Positions 1 through 8,257 of a stretch of DNA of 64,000 bases are shown here, piece by piece; position 1 is the stretch's first letter, and each line of letters starts with the position of its first letter. This stretch comes from CAVQGM01 sp963712065 (GTDB taxonomy: Bacteria > Actinomycetota > Acidimicrobiia > Acidimicrobiales > Acidimicrobilacustridaceae), in the NCBI GenBank assembly GCA_963712065.1, contig CAVQGM010000001.1, positions 248,001 to 312,000 on the forward strand. The letters are read 5' to 3'. A program made the translations under genes and the position numbers. Under the pieces are notes generated by a model, which was given only the letters and a program-made list of their open reading frames with translations, was not told the origin of the DNA and did no database searches.

Positions 1-40
1 GGGGCAGCGTGAGCGGTCGCTCCTGCATCAACCCGAGCAT
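1..40 (-). CDS. Partial: N-terminus of an acyl-CoA synthetase-like protein
   Basis: Only the first 13 codons lie in the window, reading left from an ATG at 40. The peptide MLGLMQERPLTLP resembles the usual opening of long-chain acyl-CoA synthetases (AMP-binding enzymes), where a 'G.MQ..PLTL' stretch precedes the adenylation domain. A purine-rich Shine-Dalgarno (GGAGAGG) lies 5 bases upstream, and a TAGGCT box at 91-96 on the same strand gives a plausible promoter with a leader of about 45 bases. The identification rests on very few residues. The gene is divergent from the membrane protein at 124. Confidence 0.5.
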   Translation of the reverse strand, partial: MLGLMQERPLTLP

Positions 41-90
41 CGGATCCTCTCCCCGAACCACCCGCCGAGCGGCCCTCGCCCGGCGGCGAG

Positions 91-114
91 AGCCTAGGCG
101 CGTTCCAGTAGGGT
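91..114. promoter_or_regulatory. Divergent pair of -10 boxes
   Basis: On the minus strand TAGGCT (96 to 91) faces the acyl-CoA synthetase-like gene. On the plus strand TAGGGT (109-114) sits 9 bases before the ATG at 124, so the membrane-protein transcript should begin at or next to its start codon. No clear -35 element is seen for either. Confidence 0.45.
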
Positions 115-123
115 CGTTCCGGC

Positions 124-972
124 ATGACCCAGCCCGCCGACCCCCACGACGAGCGCGGTGAGGTGCCCGACGATCCACCCGCCGGCTCCGCGGCGGCCCC
201 ACCGTCCGACGCGGATCACGGGCACCACGAGCTCGACGTGCACCACCCGCCGCGCCCGGCCCCGAGCCGGCGGATGCTCACCCTCATCGTGGCGCCGCTC
301 ATCGCCCTGGTGATCGCCGCCCAGGTGGGCGACGCCCTGGCCCCGAGCCTGCTCCCCGACGAGAACGGCGACGGAGGCAACCCGCTCCTGCTGATCCTGT
401 TGAACTCCCGCAACCGGTGGCTGATCGGCGTGGTCAACCACATCAGCCTGTGGTGGTACTACTCGATCGGCACCACCCGGGCACTCCTGTCCGACCCGCT
501 CTTCTACCTGCTCGGCTACTGGTACGGCGACAGCGCCGTGCGGTGGATGGAGCGCCGCACGCCGACCTTCGGTGGGCTGATGCGCAGCCTCGAGAAGGCG
601 TTCCGCCGGTGGGGCTACCCATTGGTGTTCATCGCCCCCAACAACTGGATCTGCCTGCTCGCCGGCTCGGCCGGCATGAGCCCGATGCTCTTCCTCACCC
701 TGAACATCGCCGGCACGATCACCCGCCTGGTGCTGATCATGTTCATCGGGGAGGCGTTCGAGACGCCCATCAACTGGGTGCTCGGGTTCATCAGCGACTA
801 CCGGATCCCCCTGCTGATCCTGAGCGTCGTGGTGGTCGGCTTCACCGTCTGGAGCGAGAGCCGGAAGGGCACGTCGGAGATCGAGCAGTTGCGCCGGCTC
901 GAGCAGGAGCTCGACGACACGGGTGGGAGCGATGGCGCCGTGGGCACGGAGGAGCGCCGTGACGACGCCTGA
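124..972 (+). CDS. DedA/VTT-like integral membrane protein
   Basis: A 282-residue protein. It has a hydrophilic, Pro/His-rich N-terminal tail of about 48 residues, then several hydrophobic segments (about 51-70, 90-125, 185-215, 225-245) and a charged C-terminal tail. The segment around 'YLLGYWYGDSAVRW' followed by a Gly-rich amphipathic stretch resembles the core of DedA (SNARE-associated/VTT) proteins, which are membrane lipid scramblases or transporters. The match is by eye only. The ATG is preceded by a leaderless-type TAGGGT box. The 3' end overlaps the next gene by 14 bases, so the two are probably co-transcribed. Confidence 0.6.
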   Translation: MTQPADPHDERGEVPDDPPAGSAAAPPSDADHGHHELDVHHPPRPAPSRRMLTLIVAPLIALVIAAQVGDALAPSLLPDENGDGGNPLLLILLNSRNRWLIGVVNHISLWWYYSIGTTRALLSDPLFYLLGYWYGDSAVRWMERRTPTFGGLMRSLEKAFRRWGYPLVFIAPNNWICLLAGSAGMSPMLFLTLNIAGTITRLVLIMFIGEAFETPINWVLGFISDYRIPLLILSVVVVGFTVWSESRKGTSEIEQLRRLEQELDDTGGSDGAVGTEERRDDA

Positions 973-1708
973 ACGGGGGACGAGGGGCACCGCCGTGGTC
1001 ACCGGGGCCAGCTCCGGCATCGGGGCGGCCACCGCCCGCCGGCTGGCCGCCGAGGGCTTCTCGGTCGTGGTGGGCGCCCGCCGAGCAGACCGCCTCCGCG
1101 AGGTCGCCGAGCCCCTCGGCGCAACGGCCCTCCCCCTCGACGTCACCGACCCGGTCTCGGTCGACGCGTTCTGCACCGAGGTGGACGAGTGCTCGGTCCT
1201 CGTCAACAACGCCGGTGGCGCGCTGGGCCTCGACCCCGTCGAGTCCGCCGACGAGGAGCAGTGGCGCTGGATGTTCGAGGCCAACGTGCTCGGCGTGCTG
1301 CGCATGACCAAGCGGCTCCTCCCCGCCCTCGAGGCCAGCGGGGCCGGTCACGTGGTCACCGTCGGGTCGATCGCCGGCCTCGAGGCCTACGCCGGCGGCG
1401 GTGGGTACAACGCCGCCAAGTTCGCCGTGAACGCGGTGATGCAGGTGCTCCGACAGGAGCTGCTCGGCCGGCCGATCCGCATCACCCAGATCGACCCGGG
1501 CATGGTCGAGACGGAGTTCAGCATGGTGCGCTTCGGCGGTGACGCCGAGCGGGCGGCCTCGGTCTACGAGGGCATGACACCCCTGCAGGCCGACGACGTG
1601 GCCGACTGCATCGCCTTCGCCGTCACCCGGCCGCCGCACGTGAACATCGACCGAATGGTCGTCCTGGCGCGAGACCAGGCCGGTGCCCGGCAGGTTCGCC
1701 GCTCCTGA
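959..1708 (+). CDS. Short-chain dehydrogenase/reductase (SDR)
   Basis: A 249-residue classical SDR that should oxidise or reduce a hydroxy/keto substrate with NAD(P)H in the cytoplasm. Visible motifs are the TGASSGIG dinucleotide-binding loop (about residues 15-22), an NNAG structural motif, a catalytic Ser in 'VGSIAG' and the catalytic YNAAK (YxxxK). The pattern is closest to YdfG-like 3-hydroxy acid dehydrogenases, but the substrate cannot be read from sequence. I chose the GTG at 959 because GGAGG lies about 6 bases upstream. An upstream ATG at 923 would add 12 residues outside the SDR fold. It overlaps the membrane-protein gene and is probably translationally coupled to it. Confidence 0.85.
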   Translation: MTTPERGTRGTAVVTGASSGIGAATARRLAAEGFSVVVGARRADRLREVAEPLGATALPLDVTDPVSVDAFCTEVDECSVLVNNAGGALGLDPVESADEEQWRWMFEANVLGVLRMTKRLLPALEASGAGHVVTVGSIAGLEAYAGGGGYNAAKFAVNAVMQVLRQELLGRPIRITQIDPGMVETEFSMVRFGGDAERAASVYEGMTPLQADDVADCIAFAVTRPPHVNIDRMVVLARDQAGARQVRRS

Positions 1709-1728
1709 GGGTCAGGCCCGTTCGCCGG

Positions 1729-2514
1729 CTACAGGTCGAGCAGGGCGTCGAGTCCGATCGTGAGGCCCGGGCGGTCGGGGACGGACTTCACCGCCAGCAG
1801 CACCCCGGGCATGAACGACGAACGGTCGTAGGAGTCGTGGCGGATGGTGAGCGTCTGCCCGGTGGTGCCGAGCACGACCTCCTGGTGGGCCACCATCCCC
1901 CGCACCCGCAGGGCGTGGACGCGGATGCCCGACGTCGCCCCACCCCGTGCGCCCTTCAGCACCTCCTGGGTGGTGGGGTCCGGGGTCCAGTCGCTCGACG
2001 CCGCCGCCATCCGCTCGGCGGTGAGCCGGGCGGTGCCCGACGGCGCGTCGATCTTCTGGTCGTGGTGCCACTCGATGATCTCGCCCGACTCGAAGTACGG
2101 CGACGCCAGCTCGGCGAATCGCATCATGAGCACGGCGCCGATGGCGAAGTTGGGGGCGATCACGCAGTTCGCGCCGGTGAACGCCGAGCGGAACACCTCG
2201 TAGTCGTCGTCGCTGAACCCGGTGGTGCCGACCACGGCGTGGATGCCGTGCTCGGCCAGCCACAGCACGTTGCCGCGGGCGGCATCGACCTGGGTGAAGT
2301 CGACGGCGACGTCGACGTCGGCCTGCTCGAAGGCCTCGGGGCCGGGCTGGACCTGGATGGGCAGGTCGACACCGGTGACCTGGCGCAGGTCGAGCCCGGA
2401 GTGGAAGGGGTCGACCGCCGCCACCAGCTCGAGGTCCGGGTCGTCGGCGACGGCCCGGCACACGGTGGATCCCATGCGACCGCCGGCTCCGAACACGCCC
2501 ACTCGCGCTGCCAT
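1729..2514 (-). CDS. dapB: 4-hydroxy-tetrahydrodipicolinate reductase
   Basis: DapB reduces 4-hydroxy-tetrahydrodipicolinate with NAD(P)H in the lysine/diaminopimelate pathway, supplying cell-wall DAP. The 261-residue protein has the GAGGRMG nucleotide-binding motif at 9-15 and the family signature HHDQKxDAPSGT near the middle, holding the catalytic His and Lys. The start at 2514 is preferred to an in-frame ATG nine bases upstream because a TAGGGT box (2522-2527, minus) ends 7 bases before it, as in other apparently leaderless genes here. It follows the M16 protease and pnp genes, an order common in Actinobacteria. Confidence 0.92.
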   Translation of the reverse strand: MAARVGVFGAGGRMGSTVCRAVADDPDLELVAAVDPFHSGLDLRQVTGVDLPIQVQPGPEAFEQADVDVAVDFTQVDAARGNVLWLAEHGIHAVVGTTGFSDDDYEVFRSAFTGANCVIAPNFAIGAVLMMRFAELASPYFESGEIIEWHHDQKIDAPSGTARLTAERMAAASSDWTPDPTTQEVLKGARGGATSGIRVHALRVRGMVAHQEVVLGTTGQTLTIRHDSYDRSSFMPGVLLAVKSVPDRPGLTIGLDALLDL

Positions 2515-2584
2515 GAGCAGCACCCTAGTGCGACCCTTCCGGCGGTCGTCCGGGTGGACGAGGCCGGAGGGACGGCGCCCCGGA

Positions 2585-3871
2585 TCAGGCGAAGCGGGCG
2601 TCGTCGGCCGCGAACGGCCCGACGACGGCGAGGGCCCTTGGACCGCCGAACACCCGCTGCACGACCCGGTGCACGTCGTCCCTCGTCACCGCCCGGATGC
2701 GGGCGACGTGCTCGTCGACGGGGAGCACCTCGCCGCGGCTGATCTCGGCGTTGCCGAGGCGCATCATCCGGCTGGCGCTGTCCTCGAGGCCGAGCAGGAG
2801 CGAGCCCTCGAGATAGCCGAGGGCGACGGCGTGCTCGTCGTCGGTGACGCCGTGGTCGAGCATGCCGGTGACGACGTCGGCGACCACGTCGAGCAGCTCG
2901 GTCAGCCGGCTCGGCGAGGTGCCGGCGTAGAGGACGAGCGAACCGGCGTCGGCGTAGCCCGACGGCGTGCTGTACACCGTGTAGGCGAGGCCCCGCTCTT
3001 CGCGCACCTCCTGGAAGAGGCGGCTCGACATGCCACCGCCGAAGACGTGGTTGGCGGCGTAGAGGGCGTAGCGGTCGTCGTCGTCGACGGCGAGCCCCCG
3101 CCAGCCCATCGCCACGTGGGCCTGCTCGGTGGGCCGCTCGACGACGGCGACGGGCACGACGGCGTCGCTCGGCGGGTGCCGCTCGGGCCGGTCACCGGTC
3201 GGGCCGTCGGCCAGGTAGCCGTCGATGCCCTCGAGCACCTGGTCGTGCTCGACGTTCCCGGCGACGGCGACGACCAGGTTGGCGGGGCGGTACCGGGCGG
3301 CGTGGAACGACGCGATGCCGTCGCGGCTCATCGCCTCGATGGTCTCCTCGGTGCCGAGGGTCTCGCGCCCGAGGGCGTGGTCGGGGAACACGGCCTCGTA
3401 GAGGCGGGTCATCACGACGTCGTCGGGGATGTCCTCGTTCATGAGGATCTCCTCGAGGATGACCTCGCGCTCGGCCTCGACCTCGTGGGGACGGAAGGCC
3501 GGGGCGGCGACGACGTCGCTCAGCAGCTCGAGCCCGAGGTCGAACTCGGCTGCGGGGAGCCGCGTGTAGAACGCCGTGTGCTCGCGGGCGGTGAAGGCGT
3601 TCATCTCGCCGCCGACGGCGTCGATCGTCATGGCGATCGCACGAGCAGGGCGCTCCTCGGTGCCCTTGAACAGCAAGTGCTCGAGGAAGTGGGAGACCCC
3701 GGCCTGGTCGGGTTGCTCGTCGCGCGAGCCGACCCCGACCCAGAAGCCGATGGCGACCGAAGATGCGTCGGGCATCCGCTCGGTGACGACGCGGATGCCC
3801 GACGGCAGGACGGTCTTGCCGGGGTCGGGCCCGTGCGGGCCCGACCCCGATGTCGAGGGCTGGGCCCTCAC
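2585..3871 (-). CDS. M16 family zinc protease (pitrilysin-like, processing-peptidase type)
   Basis: A 428-residue M16B-type metallopeptidase. The inverted zinc motif HFLEH lies at 61-65 and the third ligand region, with the 'E..R...EE' pattern, follows about 75 residues later. The C-terminal half is the usual inactive M16 repeat. Such proteases (PepR in mycobacteria) degrade peptides in a closed chamber; the substrate here is unknown. The start is a GTG overlapping the pnp stop codon by 4 bases (GTGA), so the two are translationally coupled. This pairing is conserved in Actinobacteria. Confidence 0.88.
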   Translation of the reverse strand: MRAQPSTSGSGPHGPDPGKTVLPSGIRVVTERMPDASSVAIGFWVGVGSRDEQPDQAGVSHFLEHLLFKGTEERPARAIAMTIDAVGGEMNAFTAREHTAFYTRLPAAEFDLGLELLSDVVAAPAFRPHEVEAEREVILEEILMNEDIPDDVVMTRLYEAVFPDHALGRETLGTEETIEAMSRDGIASFHAARYRPANLVVAVAGNVEHDQVLEGIDGYLADGPTGDRPERHPPSDAVVPVAVVERPTEQAHVAMGWRGLAVDDDDRYALYAANHVFGGGMSSRLFQEVREERGLAYTVYSTPSGYADAGSLVLYAGTSPSRLTELLDVVADVVTGMLDHGVTDDEHAVALGYLEGSLLLGLEDSASRMMRLGNAEISRGEVLPVDEHVARIRAVTRDDVHRVVQRVFGGPRALAVVGPFAADDARFA

Positions 3872-6312
3872 GAACGGCGGCGGCCTCGGCCACCGCCGCC
3901 ACCGCCACCGCCACGACGGCCACCGCCGCGACGGTCGCCACCACGGTCGCCGCGATCGGCGCCCGCGCCGGCGGTCTCGGGCCCGAGGTCGCCGAACTCG
4001 GAGCGGATCTCCTGGTCGAACGAGTCCTCGAACGAGACCTCTTCGCGGTCACCGCCGCTGTCGCCACCACGGTCGCCGCGATCCCCACGGCCACCTCGAT
4101 CGCCGCGGTCACCGCCGCGGTCGCGGCCGGCACCCTCGGGGACGTCGACGGCCGACGCCAGCGAGAGCGACACCTTGCCGTTGGGGTCGACGTCGTCGAC
4201 GCGCACCTCGACCTCGTCGCCGAGGTCGAGCACGTCCTCCACCCGGTCGATCCGCTTGCCGCCCCCGATCTTGGAGATGTGGAGCAGGCCGTCACGGCCG
4301 GGGAGGATGTTGACGAAGGCCCCGAACTTGGTGATGTTCACCACCCGGCCCGGGTAGGTGGCCCCGACCTCGGCGGTCGGGGGGTTGAGGATGAGCCGGA
4401 TCTGGCGCTCGGCCTCGGCCACCGCACCCGAGTCGGTGGAGCCGATGCTGACGACGCCGACGGTGCCGTCGTCGTCGACGCTGATGTCGGCGCCCGTCTC
4501 CTGCTGGATGGCGTTGATGACCTTGCCCTTCGGGCCGATGACCTCGCCGATCTTGTCGATCGGGATCTCGAAGCTCATGATCTTCGGCGCGGTGGCCCCG
4601 ACCTCGTCGCGCGGGCCGGCGATGGCACCGGCCATGACCTCGAGGATGGCCAGACGGGCCTCCTTGGCCTGCTGCAGCGCCTGGGCCAGCACGTCGGCGG
4701 GGATGCCGGCGATCTTGGTGTCGAGCTGCAGGGCGGTGACCACGTCGGCGGTGCCGGCGACCTTGAAGTCCATGTCGCCGTACGCGTCCTCGGCGCCGAG
4801 GATGTCGGTGAGGGTGGTGTACTTGCCGTCGGCGAACACCAGGCCCATGGCGATGCCGGCGACGGGCGCCTTGATCGGCACGCCGGCGTCCATCAGCGAC
4901 AGGCTGGAGGCGCACACCGAGCCCATCGACGTGGAGCCGTTGGACGACAGCACGTCGGAGACGGTGCGGATCACGTAGGGGAACTCGCTCTGCGACGGGA
5001 TCACCGGCAGGAGCGCCCGCTCGGCGAGCATGCCGTGGCCGATCTCGCGGCGCTTGGGGCCCCGCATGAAGCCGGTCTCACCGGTCGAGAAGGGCGGGAA
5101 GTTGTAGTGGTGCATGTAGCGCTTGGTGTCGATGACCGACAGCGTGTCGAGCTGCTGGGCCATGCGGGGCATGCCGAGCGTGGCCACGTTGAGCACCTGG
5201 GTCTCGCCCCGCTGGAACAGGCCGGAGCCGTGCACGGTGGGGAGCACGCCGACCTCCGACGACAGCGGCCGGATGTCGCGGGGGCCGCGACCGTCGATGC
5301 GGACGCCCTCCTCGACGATGCGACGGCGCACGATGGCCTTGGTGAGCGAGCGGTAGGCGGCCTTGGCCTGCTTCTCGGCGTCCTCGACGTCGGCCAGCTT
5401 CGGGAGGACCTCGGCGAGGACCTCGTCGCGCAGGGCGCCCTCGGCGGCCTGGCGCTCGGCCTTGTCGCCGATCGACTGGACCTCGGCGACCTTGGCGGCC
5501 CCGGCGGCCTCGACCGCGGCGAACACCTCGGGGGCGTAGTCGACGTGGAGCGGGACCACGATCGGCTCGGCGACGCCGGCCTCGGCGGCGAGCTGGCGCT
5601 GGAGCTGGACGCTGTCGCGGATCCAGGTCTTGGCCGCCTGGAGCCCGTCGGCGATGACGTCCTCGTCGACCTTCGGGGCGCCGGCGTCGAACGCCGGCCA
5701 CGACGCCTCGGTGCCACCGGCCTCGACCATCATGATGGCGACGTCGCCGTCGACCTCACGGCCGGCCACGACCATCTCGAACGTGGCCGCCTCGCCCTCC
5801 TCGTAGGTGGGGTTGGCGATCCAGTCGCCCTCGGCGGAGTAGGCGATGCGCACGGCGCCGATCGGGCCGTCGAAGGGGATGCCCGACAGCACGAGGGCAG
5901 CCGACGCACCGTTGATCATGAGCACGTCGTGCGGGTTGACCAGGTCGGCCGACAACACGGTGCCGACGATGTGGACCTCGTTGCGGAACCCGTCGGGGAA
6001 GGCGGGGCGCAGCGGGCGGTCGGTGAGACGGCAGGTGAGGATGGCCTGGTCGCTCGACTTGCCCTCGCGGCGGAAGAACGAGCCGGGGATGCGCCCGGCG
6101 GCGTACATCCGCTCCTCGACGTCGACGGTGAGCGGGAAGAAGTCCGCGCCCTCCCGCGCCGAGCGGGCGGCGGTGGCGGTCACCAGGATGGAGGTGCCGC
6201 CGAGCTTGACGAGGACGGCGCCGTCGGCCAATTGGGCCAACTTGCCCGCCTCGAGGGACAGGGTCTTGGACGTGCCGGTGAGATCGGCCGTCACGGTGGT
6301 GGCTTCCGCCAT
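3868..6312 (-). CDS. pnp: Polynucleotide phosphorylase / guanosine pentaphosphate synthase
   Basis: PNPase is a phosphorolytic 3'-5' exoribonuclease of mRNA decay. The 814-residue protein has two RNase PH domains separated by a helical domain, then a KH domain (VIGPKGK motif) and an S1 domain ('YPGRVVNITKFGAFVNI'). The last 100 or so residues form a low-complexity tail rich in RGD, RGG and poly-Gly, probably extra RNA-binding surface. A Shine-Dalgarno AGGAGA lies 5 bases before the ATG. It lies downstream of rpsO, separated by 221 bases of structured intergenic DNA. Confidence 0.95.
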   Translation of the reverse strand: MAEATTVTADLTGTSKTLSLEAGKLAQLADGAVLVKLGGTSILVTATAARSAREGADFFPLTVDVEERMYAAGRIPGSFFRREGKSSDQAILTCRLTDRPLRPAFPDGFRNEVHIVGTVLSADLVNPHDVLMINGASAALVLSGIPFDGPIGAVRIAYSAEGDWIANPTYEEGEAATFEMVVAGREVDGDVAIMMVEAGGTEASWPAFDAGAPKVDEDVIADGLQAAKTWIRDSVQLQRQLAAEAGVAEPIVVPLHVDYAPEVFAAVEAAGAAKVAEVQSIGDKAERQAAEGALRDEVLAEVLPKLADVEDAEKQAKAAYRSLTKAIVRRRIVEEGVRIDGRGPRDIRPLSSEVGVLPTVHGSGLFQRGETQVLNVATLGMPRMAQQLDTLSVIDTKRYMHHYNFPPFSTGETGFMRGPKRREIGHGMLAERALLPVIPSQSEFPYVIRTVSDVLSSNGSTSMGSVCASSLSLMDAGVPIKAPVAGIAMGLVFADGKYTTLTDILGAEDAYGDMDFKVAGTADVVTALQLDTKIAGIPADVLAQALQQAKEARLAILEVMAGAIAGPRDEVGATAPKIMSFEIPIDKIGEVIGPKGKVINAIQQETGADISVDDDGTVGVVSIGSTDSGAVAEAERQIRLILNPPTAEVGATYPGRVVNITKFGAFVNILPGRDGLLHISKIGGGKRIDRVEDVLDLGDEVEVRVDDVDPNGKVSLSLASAVDVPEGAGRDRGGDRGDRGGRGDRGDRGGDSGGDREEVSFEDSFDQEIRSEFGDLGPETAGAGADRGDRGGDRRGGGRRGGGGGGGGRGRRRS

Positions 6313-6326
6313 GGGGTTCTCCTGAC

Positions 6327-6345
6327 CGGGACCACGACGGTCCCG
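6327..6345 (-). promoter_or_regulatory. Hairpin in the pnp leader, next to the Shine-Dalgarno
   Basis: A 7-bp inverted repeat (CGGGACC / GGTCCCG) with a 5-base loop ends a few bases upstream of the pnp Shine-Dalgarno. It could influence ribosome access to pnp mRNA. Function is inferred only from position. Confidence 0.35.
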
Positions 6346-6368
6346 TGATGGGGAGGCGGGGCGGTGGC

Positions 6369-6422
6369 CAGTTCCCAGTGGTGGCGGACGGAGCGGTCCC
6401 CGTCCGTCACCACCGGCAACTG
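6369..6422 (-). promoter_or_regulatory. Long stem-loop between rpsO and pnp (candidate processing/autoregulation site)
   Basis: An extended imperfect hairpin. Its inner arms of 13 bases (6379-6391 and 6400-6412) differ at one position and enclose an 8-base loop; an outer 5-bp stem (CAGTT/AACTG) is separated by a symmetric internal loop. In Escherichia coli the rpsO-pnp interval carries an RNase III-cut stem-loop through which PNPase controls its own mRNA. The position and size here suggest an analogous element, but this is inference. Confidence 0.45.
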
Positions 6423-6485
6423 ACGCCGGTCCCCGGCCTCAGGTGTGGATGGTCTGGCTGGTGTGGCTGGTCGACAGGGGTTGCC

Positions 6486-6521
6486 GGCGACCCGCGGTGC
6501 CCCGGAGGGGGTGGGGTCGCC
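6486..6521 (-). terminator. Hairpin after rpsO
   Basis: GGCGACCC (6486-6493) pairs with GGGTCGCC (6514-6521), with additional C/G pairing in between, immediately downstream of the rpsO stop. No T-run follows, so it may be a weak terminator or a stabilising 3' hairpin that allows read-through into pnp. Confidence 0.45.
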
Positions 6522-6533
6522 GTGCCATCGACG

Positions 6534-6812
6534 TCAGCGCCGCAGCCCGAGCTTGGCGATGATCGCCCGGTACCGCTCGACGTCGTTCTTGCGGACGTAG
6601 TCGAGCAGGCGCCGGCGGCGACCCACCAGCATGAGCAGTCCCCGCCGGCTGTGATGGTCCTTCTTGTGGACCTTCAGGTGCTCGGTGAGGTGGTTGATCC
6701 GGTCGGTGAGCAGGGCGATCTGCACTTCGGGTGACCCGGTGTCCGAGTCGTGCAGACGGTGCTCTTCGATCGTCCCCGCCTTGGGCGGGAGGTTGCTCGG
6801 TTCGCGTGACAT
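6534..6812 (-). CDS. rpsO: 30S ribosomal protein S15
   Basis: A 92-residue protein, matching the usual length of 89 plus a few residues. It binds the 16S rRNA central domain early in small-subunit assembly. The signature 'DTGSPEVQIALLTDRINHLT' and the basic 'HHSRRGLLMLVGRRRRLLDY' block are present. The ATG at 6812 follows a GAGGAAA Shine-Dalgarno. A TACCCT box (6946-6951, minus) about 135 bases upstream is the likely -10, giving a leader of roughly 125 bases. Confidence 0.95.
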   Translation of the reverse strand: MSREPSNLPPKAGTIEEHRLHDSDTGSPEVQIALLTDRINHLTEHLKVHKKDHHSRRGLLMLVGRRRRLLDYVRKNDVERYRAIIAKLGLRR

Positions 6813-6945
6813 GCGTTGCGTTTCCTCGATGGGGGTGGGTGTCGGACCCGGCCTCTCGGTCGGCTGCGCCTCCGGGGGGACCGACAGATCCTCCCCGGGG
6901 CCACTGGCCTGACCAGAAGCGGCGGCCCAGCTGGGCCAGCGGCCA

Positions 6946-6951
6946 AGGGTA
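6946..6951 (-). promoter_or_regulatory. rpsO: -10 box of rpsO
   Basis: TACCCT on the minus strand. The transcribed leader downstream contains the self-complementary GGCCCAGCTGGGCC at 6924-6937, which could be part of an r-protein regulatory structure. Confidence 0.35.
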
Positions 6952-6961
6952 GCAGGGCGGT

Positions 6962-6999
6962 TCTCTCGGGACGACCCAGGTCTCTCGGGACGACCCAGG
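6962..6999. repeat. Tandem duplication of 19 bp
   Basis: Two perfect adjacent copies of a 19-base unit beginning TCTCTCGGGACGACCC lie between the hydrolase stop codon and the rpsO promoter. A further partial copy (CGGACGACCCAG) follows inside the end of the hydrolase gene. It looks like a slippage duplication with no assigned role. Confidence 0.8.
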
Positions 7000-7002
7000 C
7001 CC

Positions 7003-8061
7003 TCAGCGGACGACCCAGCGGTACGCCGGGGGGCGGGCCTCGGTGGTGGTGCCGGTCCACGTCTCGACCGGGGTGAGGCTGAGGATGGGGGCGTCGGGCT
7101 CGTAGAACGCGGCCTCGAGCTCGTCGATGTCGTCGGCCCCCGCGGCGGGGAGCCCGGCCCGGATGGCGTCGCCGAGGAGCCCGGCCAGCAGTTCGGTGAC
7201 GATGGCCGGCAGCGTCTCGGGGTCGCGGAGGAGCCACGAGTGCTGGGCGTCTTTGACGACGACCAGCTGGCCGTTGGCCCGGGAGGCGGCCGACGAGGCG
7301 GTGCAGACGGGCACGACGAAGTCGCGGTCGCCGTGGATGACGAAGGTGGGCACCTCGTTGGCGGCGAGCTCGTCGAGCACCTTGTGGCTCCCCCGCGACC
7401 GCATGATCGACAGGCCGGGGCCGAGGAGGCGCCACGGCTGCATGGCGTGGCCGACCATCGTCGGGGTGACGAGGCGGCCGAGCTTTCGGGCCTGCACCGG
7501 GTCGGCGAACAGCGGCAGGGTCGAGGCGGTGTCGGCCACGAGGGCCAGCCCGAGGGCACCCATGAGCGGGGGCGTGACCCGGAAGACGCGCACCATCCAG
7601 TCCCAGACGTCGCCGACGATGGCGTCGATGAGCAGCACGGCGACGGCCTGGTCGGGGTGGCGGGCGGCGAGCTGGGCGACCACCCGGCCCCCCATCGAGT
7701 GCCCGGCCAGCACCGCGCTGCGGATGCCGAGCTCCTCGATGCACCGGCTCATGAGCTCGCCGTAGTCACCGAGGCGACCGCCGCCCTGGGGGAGTCCCTG
7801 GGTGCCGCCGTGCCCGGCCATGTCGATGGCGACGACCTTGAAGCCCTTGCGCACCAGGCGGTGGAGGGTCTGGGCGTAGAGGAAGCCCTCGGCGGTGAAA
7901 CCGTGGACGACCACGAGGGGCACCCCTCGACCGCTGACGGCAAGGCCCACCCGGTGCCCGTCGGACAGCGAGAACGAATGACGCGCCAGCCGGGGGGCCG
8001 GCACCGGGACGGGGTCCGGCTCGGTCGCCGGGCCCCGGATCGGTCGGGTCACATCGGACAT
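7003..8061 (-). CDS. Alpha/beta-fold hydrolase
   Basis: A 352-residue serine hydrolase. After a proline-rich N-terminal 30 residues come the oxyanion strand 'VPLVVVHGFTAEG', the nucleophile elbow GHSMGG, a cap region rich in hydrophobic residues, an acid in 'HGDRDFVVP' and a late His in 'DAQHSWLL'. These form a complete Ser-Asp-His triad. The substrate is unknown; the family includes esterases, lipases and C-C hydrolases. The reading frame stays open far upstream, but residues before ATG 8061 look like noise, so that ATG is taken as the start. A GAGGAGG lies upstream at a rather long spacing. Confidence 0.8.
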   Translation of the reverse strand: MSDVTRPIRGPATEPDPVPVPAPRLARHSFSLSDGHRVGLAVSGRGVPLVVVHGFTAEGFLYAQTLHRLVRKGFKVVAIDMAGHGGTQGLPQGGGRLGDYGELMSRCIEELGIRSAVLAGHSMGGRVVAQLAARHPDQAVAVLLIDAIVGDVWDWMVRVFRVTPPLMGALGLALVADTASTLPLFADPVQARKLGRLVTPTMVGHAMQPWRLLGPGLSIMRSRGSHKVLDELAANEVPTFVIHGDRDFVVPVCTASSAASRANGQLVVVKDAQHSWLLRDPETLPAIVTELLAGLLGDAIRAGLPAAGADDIDELEAAFYEPDAPILSLTPVETWTGTTTEARPPAYRWVVR

Positions 8062-8234
8062 GGTGGTACCGACAGCCCTCCTCGTGGCGGATGACACCTC
8101 TCTTGCTACCAGGGGCGGTGGCGCCCGGGGAGGGCTGGACGACCCAATCTCGGTCATCACCGCCCTGTCGTCGCCGCCCTGTCGTCGCCGGGGCCGGAGG
8201 TCGTGACCTGCCGAGCTGGTGATCGTTTCTGTCG

Positions 8235-8252
8235 GACCCTGTGCGTAGGGTC
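8235..8252 (+). promoter_or_regulatory. Leaderless promoter of the HNH gene with overlapping inverted repeat
   Basis: TAGGGT (8246-8251) ends 6 bases before the ATG at 8258. The hexamer is part of an inverted repeat GACCCT-6 bases-AGGGTC (8235-8240 / 8247-8252), an arrangement typical of a repressor site covering the -10 region. No regulator can be named. Confidence 0.4.
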
Positions 8253-8257
8253 GGACC

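Noticed and set aside
8159..8192. Repeat of GCCGCCCTGTCGTC in the gap before the HNH gene
   Set aside because: Only two short adjacent copies; treated as simple slippage without functional support.
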